Shown: in pieces, positions 15,125-22,805 of the stretch | Numbering within the stretch: the first letter of the stretch is position 1 | Layout of the letters: each line of letters starts with the position of its first letter | Assembly (NCBI GenBank): GCA_964629975.1 | Contig: CAZVUN010000034.1 | Coordinates: 1 to 22,952, forward strand | Direction of reading: 5' to 3' | DNA: 22,952 bases | DNA from: G020354085 sp964629975 | GTDB taxonomy: Bacteria > Pseudomonadota > Gammaproteobacteria > Acidiferrobacterales > Sulfurifustaceae | The notes under the pieces: model-generated | Database searches by the model: none | Told to the model about the DNA's origin: nothing | The model's input: only the letters and a program-made list of their open reading frames with translations | Made by a program: the position numbers and the translations under genes

Positions 15125-16609
15125 ATGCCTGCCGCCGAACGCCTTGCGGTTGTCGCCGCCGTGCTGTCCACCGCTGCGCTGCTCGCGGGCTGCGCAAACC
15201 GGTACTTCCAGGACACCGGCGCGCCGCCGCCCGTCGCGCGGCAGGAACTCGCGCGCTGGCCGTATCGGGAGTACTGGAGCGGCATCACGTTCAACGGCGC
15301 GAAGATCGGCTTCTCGCACCTGCGGCTCGCCGCGGCGCCCGACGCGCCCGGACACTTCGAGATCGAATCGGAGGCGGTCTTCACCTTGCGCATGTCCGGT
15401 CTCGAGAAGCGCTTTCAGCTGCGCTCGCGCGATACGGTGCGCGCGGACCTGACGCTGGTGCGCTTCGCGGCCGACAGCAACATCGACGGCAACCGCCTCG
15501 CGCTCGCGGGCGTGCATGACGGCCACACCCTGCGCGTGACCATCACCGCCCGCGACCAGGTGAGCGCGCAGACCCTGGCCGTCGACACACCGCTTTATCC
15601 CGTGAGCGCGCTCTACCTGTACCCGGTGTTGCACGGCCTCGCGCTCGAGCGCCGCTACCGCTACACGGTCTACGACACGGAGCTGCAGCAGCTCGCGCGC
15701 GTCGAGCAGGACATCGAGGCATATGAGCGCAGCGCGCTCCTCGACGGCCCGGCCTTCCGGCTACAGACGCGCCTGCCCGGGCAGCAGACCACCGTCTGGA
15801 TCAACGCCCGGGGCGAGCCGGTACTGGAATCCGCGCTGAACGGTGCGCTGATCGCCGCGCGCGAGAGCGAGGAGACCGCCAGGCGCTACCTTGTCGCCGC
15901 CAGCCTCAACAAGCAGGACACCCTGCTCGACTTCAGCCTGGTGCGTCTCGACCGGCCGATCGCACAACCGCAGGAGCGCGCCGCACTGACACTTGCGGTT
16001 GGCGGCCTGGGTGCGCTGGCGCTGCCGCCGCCGGAACCGCGCCAGCGCTGCGTCGCGGACGGCGCCGAGGTCGTGTGCGAGTTGCGGCGCGTCGAGCCAA
16101 CGGGCGGTGCGGGCGTTCCGCCGCCCGCGGCCGCCCGATACCTCGAATCCACGCTGGCCGCACCGAGCACGCATCCACGCATCGTCGCGCTGGCCAGGGA
16201 GATCACGCACGACGCGCCGACGCCGCGCGCGCAGGCCGGGCGCATCGTCGAGTGGATTCAACGGCACGTCACCAAGGCGCCGGTCGACGTGTTTTCGGCG
16301 CTCGACGTGCTGGAAGGCGGCAGGGCCGAGTGCCAGGGGCACAGCTATCTGTACGCGGCGCTCGCGCGCGCCCGCGGGATTCCGACGCGCGTGGTCAATG
16401 GTCTCACGTACTCGGCCGAGCACGCGGGGTTTCTCTATCACACCTGGACGGAGAGCTGGCTCGGCAGCGACTGGGTCGCGGTGGATCCGACGTTCGCGCA
16501 GATCGGCGTGGACGCGACCCACCTCAAGCTGCTGGAGGGCGAGTCACCGGCCGATCTGCTGCCGCTGGCGTATCTGCTCGGCCGGCTCAGGCTGCGCGTG
16601 ATCGAATGA
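15125..16609 (+). CDS. Lipoprotein with transglutaminase-like domain
   Basis: The 494-residue product starts with a signal peptide ending in a lipobox, LLAGC with Cys23, so it is probably an anchored lipoprotein. The C-terminal transglutaminase-like domain shows a catalytic triad: Cys403 in AECQGHSYLYAALARARGIP, His439 in FLYHTWTESW and Asp454 in WVAVDPTFAQ. The middle region (about 60-320) is beta-rich and has no motif I recognise. Bacterial members act as cysteine proteases or crosslinking enzymes in the envelope, and the substrate here is unknown. It is transcribed divergently from the WYL gene and convergently with the SCO gene. It is likely a housekeeping neighbour and not part of the CRISPR locus. 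Confidence 0.9.
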   Translation: MPAAERLAVVAAVLSTAALLAGCANRYFQDTGAPPPVARQELARWPYREYWSGITFNGAKIGFSHLRLAAAPDAPGHFEIESEAVFTLRMSGLEKRFQLRSRDTVRADLTLVRFAADSNIDGNRLALAGVHDGHTLRVTITARDQVSAQTLAVDTPLYPVSALYLYPVLHGLALERRYRYTVYDTELQQLARVEQDIEAYERSALLDGPAFRLQTRLPGQQTTVWINARGEPVLESALNGALIAARESEETARRYLVAASLNKQDTLLDFSLVRLDRPIAQPQERAALTLAVGGLGALALPPPEPRQRCVADGAEVVCELRRVEPTGGAGVPPPAAARYLESTLAAPSTHPRIVALAREITHDAPTPRAQAGRIVEWIQRHVTKAPVDVFSALDVLEGGRAECQGHSYLYAALARARGIPTRVVNGLTYSAEHAGFLYHTWTESWLGSDWVAVDPTFAQIGVDATHLKLLEGESPADLLPLAYLLGRLRLRVIE

Positions 16610-16637
16610 GCTTCCGCGACCGGCCCGCGCGTCACGC

Positions 16638-17246
16638 CTAGCCGGCCGGCGCCTGCCACAGGACCCGGAGGTCCCGGGCGATGTCCTGCGGCTCGACGGT
16701 GCCGGGATATATCACGCGCACGCGTCCCTGCGGATCGAGCAGGTACAGGAACGAGGAATGCTCGAGCGTGTAGGAGAGCGCGGTCTTGCCCTGAAAGCGG
16801 CGTGTCAGCACGCCGAATTCGTTGGCCACGGCCTGCACGGCGGCGGCATCACCCGTCAGCCCCCTGACCCGTGGATCGTGCTGCTGCACGAACTTCTTGA
16901 CCTGTTCCGGATGGTCGCGCGGCGTATCGATGCTGAGGAACAGGACCTGTAGCCGCCCGGCATCGGCGCCCAGGTGGTTCAGCAGGATGCGCGCCTTGTG
17001 CAGCGTCATCGGGCAGACGTCCGGACAGTGGGTGTAGCCGAAGAACGCGAGCTGCCACTTGCGCTCGGTGAGCGGGAATCGCGTGCGGCGACCGTCGTGA
17101 TCGACAAGCGCCTCGCCGCGAATCGCCTTGGGTGGCTCGACGCGCAGGCCGCGCATGCCGGACTCGGTCGTGGCCGCGGCGGCTGGCGCGAGCAGCGCAG
17201 CGAAGAGCACGACGATCGCGACGCGGCTACTTGCTGACGCGGTCAT
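16638..17246 (-). CDS. SCO1/SenC-family copper chaperone
   Basis: From the ATG at 17246 the product is 202 residues. This start gives a normal signal/anchor segment (VAIVVLFAALLAPAAAA) and overlaps the upstream gene by 20 bp. The thioredoxin-like SCO motif is intact: Cys74 and Cys78 in GYTHCPDVCPMTLHKA, with the third copper ligand His163 in LEHSSFLYLLD. SCO proteins deliver copper to, or maintain the thiols of, the CuA site of cytochrome oxidase and some other periplasmic copper enzymes. It is the last gene of a minus-strand cluster with two copper-oxidase-like proteins, so copper delivery to those is possible. Confidence 0.94.
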   Translation of the reverse strand: MTASASSRVAIVVLFAALLAPAAAATTESGMRGLRVEPPKAIRGEALVDHDGRRTRFPLTERKWQLAFFGYTHCPDVCPMTLHKARILLNHLGADAGRLQVLFLSIDTPRDHPEQVKKFVQQHDPRVRGLTGDAAAVQAVANEFGVLTRRFQGKTALSYTLEHSSFLYLLDPQGRVRVIYPGTVEPQDIARDLRVLWQAPAG

Positions 17247-17844
17247 AGGCCAGTCCGACACGCGGGTGCTGCGCCAGCGGCACGCGCTCCGCCGGCAGCT
17301 GCGTGGGATCATAAAAGCGCGCGGTCGGTGCGCAATCGGGCATCAGGGGCCGGGCCGGCACCATTTCGAGCAGCGTGCGGAACAGCGCGTTGGCCGGCGT
17401 GTAGCTGGCTGTGAGCACGGCGTGCAGGCGCTTGTAGGGGCGCCCCTGGAAGTCGATGCCCATCTGGTAGTTGACGCCGTCGGCATCGACCAGCGTGGGA
17501 TCGGCGAGCTGCGCCACCTCGGCAAGCAGGCTCAGGCGTTTCAGCTCTTCCTCGGACAGCTTGCGCGTGCCTTGCGCGTGCGCGCGCTCGCCATCCAGCG
17601 ACGGAAACGTCCACGCCAGTGTTCCGCGCCGGCCGAGCGCCACCTGATTGCGCGGGCCGCAGAAGGTCGAGAAGTTCACGCCGATCACGGGATACACCGG
17701 CTGGCCGCCGCAGTAGCTGTAGTCGAACGGATCGACCGGACGGCGCACCGGCGCATCGGCTGCGCCCGCCGCACTGGCGCTGCCCGCGAGCAGCAGGCAC
17801 AGCGCCAGACCGGCAAGGCGTTGCATGATGGGCCGACGATTCAT
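17227..17844 (-). CDS. Exported protein of unknown function
   Basis: The 205-residue protein starts MNRRPIMQRLAGLALCLLLA and has a clear signal peptide, probably cleaved after about residue 29. ATG 17844 gives a good basic n-region; 17826 is an alternative. The mature part has DPFDYSYCGGQPVYPVIGVN and FSTFCGPRNQVALG (Cys45 and Cys62). A third Cys occurs late in LMPDCAPTARFYDP. I do not recognise the family. It overlaps the SCO gene by 20 bp, which points to joint translation and a role in the same copper or oxidase pathway. That link is inference from position alone. Confidence 0.8.
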   Translation of the reverse strand: MNRRPIMQRLAGLALCLLLAGSASAAGAADAPVRRPVDPFDYSYCGGQPVYPVIGVNFSTFCGPRNQVALGRRGTLAWTFPSLDGERAHAQGTRKLSEEELKRLSLLAEVAQLADPTLVDADGVNYQMGIDFQGRPYKRLHAVLTASYTPANALFRTLLEMVPARPLMPDCAPTARFYDPTQLPAERVPLAQHPRVGLAYDRVSK

Positions 17845-17866
17845 GCCAGGAAGGAAAAGTGGGGCC

Positions 17867-17906
17867 GGCTGGCGCCGGCGCCCCAATTGGCGCCGGCGTG
17901 CCAGCC
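17867..17906 (-). terminator. Strong intercistronic hairpin between oxidase and exported-protein genes
   Basis: GGCTGGC-GCCGGCG (17867-17880) pairs with CGCCGGCG-GCCAGCC (17891-17906), with a 2-nt bulge and a CCCCAATTGG loop. On the minus strand the hairpin is followed within about 10 nt by ACTTTTCC, only a short T run. It lies between the stop of the second oxidase-like gene (17920) and the next start (17844). It could be a partial terminator or an mRNA-stabilising stem that sets unequal expression. Confidence 0.45.
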
Positions 17907-17919
17907 CCCAACTTGCACG

Positions 17920-18975
17920 CTAGAAGTTGAGCCGGCTGTACACCGTGGCGTAGGCGCTGCCGTTACGCAGACTCTTGTACGTGACCTGCGGATACCAACT
18001 GCCCGCGCTCGACGGCAGCGTCACCATCAGATCCGCGGTCTGACCCGGCGACAGATCGAGCTTGTTGGTCGTGATCGGCGCCGGCAGCTTGAAGCCGTCC
18101 TTGTTGTACACGGTAAAGGACTTGGCGTTGCCGCTCGCGTCCTTGAGCTCGAAGCTGCTGTTGACCGAGTGCATGCCGATCAGCCGGATCGCCAGCGTCT
18201 TGCCCGCCGCGGCGGTCACGGTCTCCGCCGGCGCCGTCTTGCTCTTGCCTTCCAGCCCGTTCAAGAGGAAATACTTCGGGTTGTAGTCGGCGAACACCGT
18301 CGAATCACCGGTCGCCGTGTGATAGGCAGGATCGACGGTCGAAAGCACCATGTTCCATTCATAGTCATAGGCCGGCCCGCCGTGGTTAATGACGTCGACA
18401 AAGTTGCCACGGCTGTCCGTGTCCTTGACGATGAACGCCGCGTACATGCCCATCTCCAGGTGCTTCACGGTGTGCACGTGGCAGTGGTAGGCATGCGAGC
18501 CGACGTAGCGGCTGTCGACGGTGAAGCTGTAGTTGTCGCCCAGTACCGGGGCCCCGGTCTCCGGCACCCCGTCTTCGGACTGCGTGACGTCAAGCCCGTG
18601 CGGGTGGATGGTATGGCCGTGATAAGGGGGGCTCTCCTGCGGCGCCATCATCATGTTGAGCGTGACATTGGCCTGCTGGCCGACGCCGAGCTCGAGCGTC
18701 GGACCGGCCAACTGGCAACCGCCGCCCATACCACCGCCCCCACCTCCACCTCCACCGCCGCCGGGACACCACACCCAGAAGTTCACCGACTTGCCGTCGC
18801 GCATGGTGCGGTTGATCTGACGCACCTGCACGGTGACGCCGTTGGCCGCATTCAGCCGCTGGATCCCCGCCCCGCCCGTCACATAGGCGCCATGCGCCAG
18901 GGGCGCAAGCGCCAACACCATCCCCGCGGCCAGCCAACGCGCATAGCTCGTGGAATTCGAAACGTTCGTTGTCAT
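17920..18975 (-). CDS. Multicopper-oxidase-like protein 2 (type 1 copper site present)
   Basis: The product has 351 residues from the ATG at 18975, preceded by GAGGTG at 5 bp. It has a signal peptide (WLAAGMVLALAPLAHG). The first cupredoxin domain carries His119, His121, His124 and His126 in YHGHTIHPHG, and the type-1-like set His164-Cys165-His166, His172 and Met177 in HAYHCHVHTVKHLEMGMY. Cys to His spacing is two residues longer than in laccases. The second domain (about 205-351) keeps the fold pattern but lacks the usual His clusters. An unusual loop, Cys70-Pro-Gly11-Met-Gly3-Cys87, lies in the first domain. It is probably a periplasmic electron-transfer or oxidase subunit. It pairs with the gene 18 bp upstream, and its substrate is unknown. 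Confidence 0.85.
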   Translation of the reverse strand: MTTNVSNSTSYARWLAAGMVLALAPLAHGAYVTGGAGIQRLNAANGVTVQVRQINRTMRDGKSVNFWVWCPGGGGGGGGGGGMGGGCQLAGPTLELGVGQQANVTLNMMMAPQESPPYHGHTIHPHGLDVTQSEDGVPETGAPVLGDNYSFTVDSRYVGSHAYHCHVHTVKHLEMGMYAAFIVKDTDSRGNFVDVINHGGPAYDYEWNMVLSTVDPAYHTATGDSTVFADYNPKYFLLNGLEGKSKTAPAETVTAAAGKTLAIRLIGMHSVNSSFELKDASGNAKSFTVYNKDGFKLPAPITTNKLDLSPGQTADLMVTLPSSAGSWYPQVTYKSLRNGSAYATVYSRLNF

Positions 18976-18993
18976 CTCAGCACCTCGCAAGAC

Positions 18994-19923
18994 TCAGTTC
19001 CCGACCAGCAACGTGGCCACGCCGTTCAGATACACGCCATTGGCGGTCTCGAGCTGCGCCGTGTGCACGTGCATCGGGTAAATGCCGCGGTTCAGCCGAT
19101 AGGTCACCATCGCGGTGGTTCCCGCCTTGACGTTGATGGTGTCGCCCCACTCGGCTGGGCTGAGACGCGTGCCGTCCGAATCGATAATCTGAAAGTGAAA
19201 GCCGTGGAAGTGCAGCGACTGGTCGAACTGGCCGGCGTTGACGATGCGCACCAGCGCCGTCTGGCCAGTCGCCCCTTCCACCACCGAGCTCGGATCGTGC
19301 ATGCCGTCGAAGCCGCCCTGCCCGTTCATCAGGAAGTAGTTCGGCTTGTACACGCTGGTGTTGACTGTTCCACCGCGGCTCGCCACGTCGTTCCAGCGCG
19401 GCTTGTCCATGTCGGAGATCACCCAGGTGCGCTCGAAATCGAACGACGGGCCATTGCTCCAGGCGCGCTGACTGCCATCGGCGGTGCGCACCACGAGCGC
19501 GCCGTACAACCCCATCTCGCGGTTGATGTTGTTATTGAGCGTGTCGGAGTACAGGTAGACCCCGGCCTTGGGGGTCTGGAAGGTATAGGTACGCGAGCCG
19601 CCGGCGGCGATCGCGGTGGCGTCACTGGTGAGGCCACGCACCACGAAGTTGTGCGGGAGGCTGTGGCGGTTGTAGACCGTGACCGTCACGGTCTCGCCCT
19701 CACGTGCCTCGAGCATCGGGCCCGGGATCATGGGCGGTGCGCCGGCCCCCGTGGTATAGCCCCAGACGTTGAGGGTGGTACCACCGGCGCCATTTACAGT
19801 GAAGGTGCCCGGCTCGATATACAGCGTGTAGCTCGCGGCCCATGCGAACGGCGGGAACAGCAAACCAAGGGCCACAACAGACCACGCGCGGCGCGACGGC
19901 GCCGCTCGACGCGATTGCCTCAT
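18994..19923 (-). CDS. Multicopper-oxidase-like protein 1 (lacks type 1 Cys)
   Basis: The product has 309 residues from the ATG at 19923, preceded by GAGGTG at 5 bp. An upstream frame start at 20001 is not needed. The signal peptide is VVALGLLFPPFAWAA. Two cupredoxin domains are visible. Domain 1 keeps His91 (LPHNF), but the position where HCH normally sits reads YLYSDTLNN, so no type 1 or type 3 ligands remain there. Domain 2 has His238, His240 and His243 (LHFHGFHFQ) and His285 and His287 (YPMHVHTAQ), with Val where the type 1 Cys would be. It may bind copper through HxH pairs but should not form a normal blue site by itself. It is the first gene of the cluster. Confidence 0.83.
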   Translation of the reverse strand: MRQSRRAAPSRRAWSVVALGLLFPPFAWAASYTLYIEPGTFTVNGAGGTTLNVWGYTTGAGAPPMIPGPMLEAREGETVTVTVYNRHSLPHNFVVRGLTSDATAIAAGGSRTYTFQTPKAGVYLYSDTLNNNINREMGLYGALVVRTADGSQRAWSNGPSFDFERTWVISDMDKPRWNDVASRGGTVNTSVYKPNYFLMNGQGGFDGMHDPSSVVEGATGQTALVRIVNAGQFDQSLHFHGFHFQIIDSDGTRLSPAEWGDTINVKAGTTAMVTYRLNRGIYPMHVHTAQLETANGVYLNGVATLLVGN

Positions 19924-20286
19924 CTCCTCACCTCTCTCAGTGTTAAGTCCAACAATCCCGGTGACCCGACTACCGGTCACCCTCGTTTTGCGTGCAAGCA
20001 AAAACCGAGTTGTAGTTATTGGCTTCGAGCCTGTTGTGGTTGTAGTGGCTCGAGAGAAGGCTTCCTGATGCTGCGTTCCGTGTTGTTAGTTGGACTCAGT
20101 ATTGCACACGGTAACGCTAGTGCAACAGAGCAAGTTGGTCGGCAATTCGCCCGCGGTCTGATCCGGGGATAAGCGACCCTTATGCGTGCCAACGCGAGGA
20201 GATGTTGACCTGGGTCAACTCCCGCACCGGTCGCGGCGGCGCCGCCGCGACCCGCGCGGGCGCCCGGTGGACGGGGTCCTGGCCGG
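19924..20286. promoter_or_regulatory. Regulatory gap upstream of the oxidase cluster
   Basis: This 363-bp gap holds several ordered elements. Nearest the oxidase start is an inverted repeat, GGTGACC-N8-GGTCACC (19960-19981). GTTGTAGT occurs at 20009-20016 and 20039-20046, exactly 30 bp apart. A CRP/FNR-like site, TTGAC-CTGG-GTCAA, lies at 20205-20218, inside the longer palindrome GTTGACC-TG-GGTCAAC. A loop-free 24-bp palindrome at 20229-20252 lies 35 bp beyond the diguanylate cyclase stop and may act as a terminator, though no T-tract follows. No clear -10/-35 pair was identified. Confidence 0.45.
20068..20172 (+). CDS. Possible 34-residue small protein
   Basis: An ATG preceded by GAGAAGG at 7 bp opens a 34-codon frame, MLRSVLLVGLSIAHGNASAT and onward, ending at TAA. 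The start is hydrophobic and signal-like. Length, isolation and lack of known relatives make it weak; it could be chance. Confidence 0.18.
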   Translation: MLRSVLLVGLSIAHGNASATEQVGRQFARGLIRG

Positions 20287-21849
20287 TCAGGCCCGGCGTC
20301 GGAAGCGTTCCTGATAGACCGCCACGCGGTTGCGGCCGGCCTGCTTGGCGGCGTACAGGGCATGATCGGCGCGGGTCAGGACCGCGCTCAAACCGCTGAC
20401 GCCGTCCTCGGCCTCGGCCTGCGCCACACCGATGCTGACCGTCACACGCAGGGTCTTGCCGTCGAGGAACAGCGGTGCCGCCTCCATGCTGGCGCGGATC
20501 TTCTCGGCCAGGATCTGCGCACCTTCGGTGTCGCCACTGGTGAGCACCAGGAATTCTTCGCCACCGATGCGGAACAGGAAGTCGCTGACGCGCGAGCAGC
20601 TGCGCAGCACGCGCGCGAAGTGCCTGAGCACCTCGTCGCCGGTCAGGTGGCCGTGCTCATCGTTGACCTGCTTGAACAGGTCGAGGTCGATGAGCGCGAC
20701 CGCCAGATGCTTCTCCGCGCGCAGCGCCTCCGACCACAGCTTCGGATACAGATCGTACAGGTAGCGCCGGTTGTAGAAGCCGGTGAGCGCGTCGGTGGTC
20801 GCCTGCTGCTCGAGTTGCGTGTGCACGCGCCTGATCTCCTCCTGCTTCTCGCGCAGGCTGGCGACCATGTCGGCGAAGTGATTGGTCAGGAAACCGATCT
20901 CGTCGTGCGATTCGGTCTTGCGCAGCTCCGGGAAGCGCCCTTCGCTGACTGCCTGGATGTCCGTCACCAGGCGGCTGACCGGCGCACTGAAATTGCGCAG
21001 GACCCACAGCCCCACCAGCAGGATGGCGATGCCGCCGGCGGCGGTCAGGCCGAGCATGATGTTGCGCTGCTCGGCCAGGCGCGCGGTGAGCTCGGCCTGC
21101 GACAGCGCGAACCACAGCTCGCACACCTGCAGCCCGCCGCCGAGCGGCACGTGCTTGACCAGGTAGGTGTCGGCGTCGATGACCAGGCGCTCGGTGCCGG
21201 CGGGAATGTCGCGCGCGCCGAGCCTCGCGCCGAAGGTGCTCGCCACGACCGTACCGCGCTTGACGAGCAGCAGCTCTCCCCCGGTCATGTGCCGGACGTT
21301 GTTCATCCAGTGCGCGCCGAGTGACTTGGTTACGGCCACGAAACCGAGGTGCTGGGAGCGGTAGTAGACCGGCGCGACCGCCACCATCTCGAGGGCCTGG
21401 TGGCTGTCGAGGTAGAGCAGCTTCTCGCCGCCGCTGCCCGTCACCTCGCGCTCGGCGAGCGCATTGATCAGGTCGCGGTGCTCGCCGCCCAGCAGCACCC
21501 GTCCATCGCGCGCCATGATGGCGGTGCGGTCGATCTGCAGCCAGCCGAAGTGGCGCTGGTACTGGTCGCGCAGCGCACGCGGATCGGTACCCAGCGAGAT
21601 GGCAATGAACAGATACTCCTGGAAGCTCGCGCTGTCGCGCACCATCTTCGCGCGCTCCAGCAGATCGGCCCCCTCGATCCTGATCTGGCCGGCAAGCTGC
21701 TGGGTCATGCGCGCCAGGTTGGTCTCGGCCTCGCGCAGCACCAGCTCGGAGCTGGCGCGATACGACAGCACCAGCACGCCCACCAGGAAGGCGAGCAGGA
21801 CGGCACTGTAGCTGACCAGCCGGAGGCGGTAGGTACGGGGGACGCGCAT
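20287..21849 (-). CDS. Membrane diguanylate cyclase with periplasmic sensor domain
   Basis: The product has 520 residues from the ATG at 21849, which overlaps the preceding stop as TGATG; the longer frame only reads through the neighbour. The first transmembrane segment is about 11-29. A Cache-like periplasmic sensor spans about 30-262, a second transmembrane segment about 266-285, and HAMP about 286-340. The GGDEF domain spans about 345-515. The active-site motif is GGEEF (429-433), and the inhibitory I-site RxxD is present as RVSD (420-423). It should make c-di-GMP and be product-inhibited. The coupled periplasmic binding protein upstream probably supplies its signal. Confidence 0.95.
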   Translation of the reverse strand: MRVPRTYRLRLVSYSAVLLAFLVGVLVLSYRASSELVLREAETNLARMTQQLAGQIRIEGADLLERAKMVRDSASFQEYLFIAISLGTDPRALRDQYQRHFGWLQIDRTAIMARDGRVLLGGEHRDLINALAEREVTGSGGEKLLYLDSHQALEMVAVAPVYYRSQHLGFVAVTKSLGAHWMNNVRHMTGGELLLVKRGTVVASTFGARLGARDIPAGTERLVIDADTYLVKHVPLGGGLQVCELWFALSQAELTARLAEQRNIMLGLTAAGGIAILLVGLWVLRNFSAPVSRLVTDIQAVSEGRFPELRKTESHDEIGFLTNHFADMVASLREKQEEIRRVHTQLEQQATTDALTGFYNRRYLYDLYPKLWSEALRAEKHLAVALIDLDLFKQVNDEHGHLTGDEVLRHFARVLRSCSRVSDFLFRIGGEEFLVLTSGDTEGAQILAEKIRASMEAAPLFLDGKTLRVTVSIGVAQAEAEDGVSGLSAVLTRADHALYAAKQAGRNRVAVYQERFRRRA

Positions 21850-22805
21850 CAGCGAGGCGGATTGAGTGGCAGCAGCTCGTACTTCCTCGCCACCTCGCGG
21901 AACGCCGCGCCGCTCTGCACCTCGCGTATCATGCCCGCGAGCGCTGGCGACACCGCTCCGTGGGTCACGATCGACTGCTCCTGATAGAAGGGATACTTGC
22001 CGGACTTGAGATTCGCCGCCGTCGGCGCGATGCCGCCGAGGGTGACGACCTTGACCTGGTGGCGCCCATCGAACACCCAGGTCGCGCCGATGTTGCCGAT
22101 GCCCTCGACAAAGTCGGACACGCCCTGCACCACCTCGGCCTCCGCCTTGACGTCGATGCGGTCCTTGCGGAACTGCTCGACCGACGGCACGATCGTCTTC
22201 CAGTGCCCCGGGCGCTGCGGGCAATGCGGGCGCAACACCAGCACGATCGGCCTATCGGGGCCGCCGACCTCCTTCCAGTTGCGAATCTCGCCACGGAAGA
22301 TGGCGCGCACCTTGTCGACCGGAATGTCCGACACCGGGTTGGCCTTGTTGACGATGATGAGCAGCGGCTCGAGCGCCACCGGGTGCACGGTGAGGCCTTC
22401 CTTCGCGACCTCTTCCTTCGTGAGCGGACAGCACACGAAGCCGAAGGTCTCGTGACCGGGACGGTTCTCGCGCGCCTTCTTGATGCCCTGGTTGCAGCCG
22501 TGTCCGAGCATCGACTCGCGGCCGATGAGATCGAGCTTGATGTTGTAGCGGCGCTCCAGGCGCGGGCGGATCTCATCGAGCAGCACCCAGGTGAAGTGCT
22601 CGCCGGCGCCGGTGATGGTGCGCAGCTCCGAAATCCGCTGCCCCGGGGCGCCCGCCGCCGTCGCCACGCGCGGCGGCTCGGGACATTGTTCCCCGGAATA
22701 GACCGGGGAAGGCGCGTCGTCGGCGGCCAGCGCGGATGCCGCGGCCGAAACCAACAACGCAACCACCGCCGCGGCGGGAATCCGCGGCAAAGACAGGCAA
22801 TACAT
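21849..22805 (-). CDS. PstS-like periplasmic substrate-binding protein
   Basis: The product has 318 residues with a signal peptide (AAAVVALLVSAAASALA). The segment IPVDKVRAIFRGEIRNWKEV with GGPDRPIVLV (161-190) is the typical hinge region of PstS-like phosphate-type binding proteins. Unlike true PstS it has five cysteines in the mature part (41, 104, 125, 126, 195), in motifs such as GHGCNQG, GFVCCPLTKEE and RPHCPQRPGH. The ligand is therefore uncertain; an oxyanion or a metal-linked ligand is possible. No transporter genes are adjacent. It overlaps the diguanylate cyclase gene, so a binding-protein-to-GGDEF signalling pair is the likeliest role. Confidence 0.88.
   Translation of the reverse strand: MYCLSLPRIPAAAVVALLVSAAASALAADDAPSPVYSGEQCPEPPRVATAAGAPGQRISELRTITGAGEHFTWVLLDEIRPRLERRYNIKLDLIGRESMLGHGCNQGIKKARENRPGHETFGFVCCPLTKEEVAKEGLTVHPVALEPLLIIVNKANPVSDIPVDKVRAIFRGEIRNWKEVGGPDRPIVLVLRPHCPQRPGHWKTIVPSVEQFRKDRIDVKAEAEVVQGVSDFVEGIGNIGATWVFDGRHQVKVVTLGGIAPTAANLKSGKYPFYQEQSIVTHGAVSPALAGMIREVQSGAAFREVARKYELLPLNPPR

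Noticed and set aside
17128..20172. A 1014-codon plus-strand open frame
   Set aside because: It runs antisense to SCO, the exported protein and both oxidase-like genes, all with clear motifs and signal peptides; the frame is a GC-rich shadow.
21850..22224. Longer diguanylate cyclase starting at 22224
   Set aside because: The additional 125 residues are an out-of-frame reading of the binding-protein gene; the ATG at 21849 directly precedes the first membrane segment.
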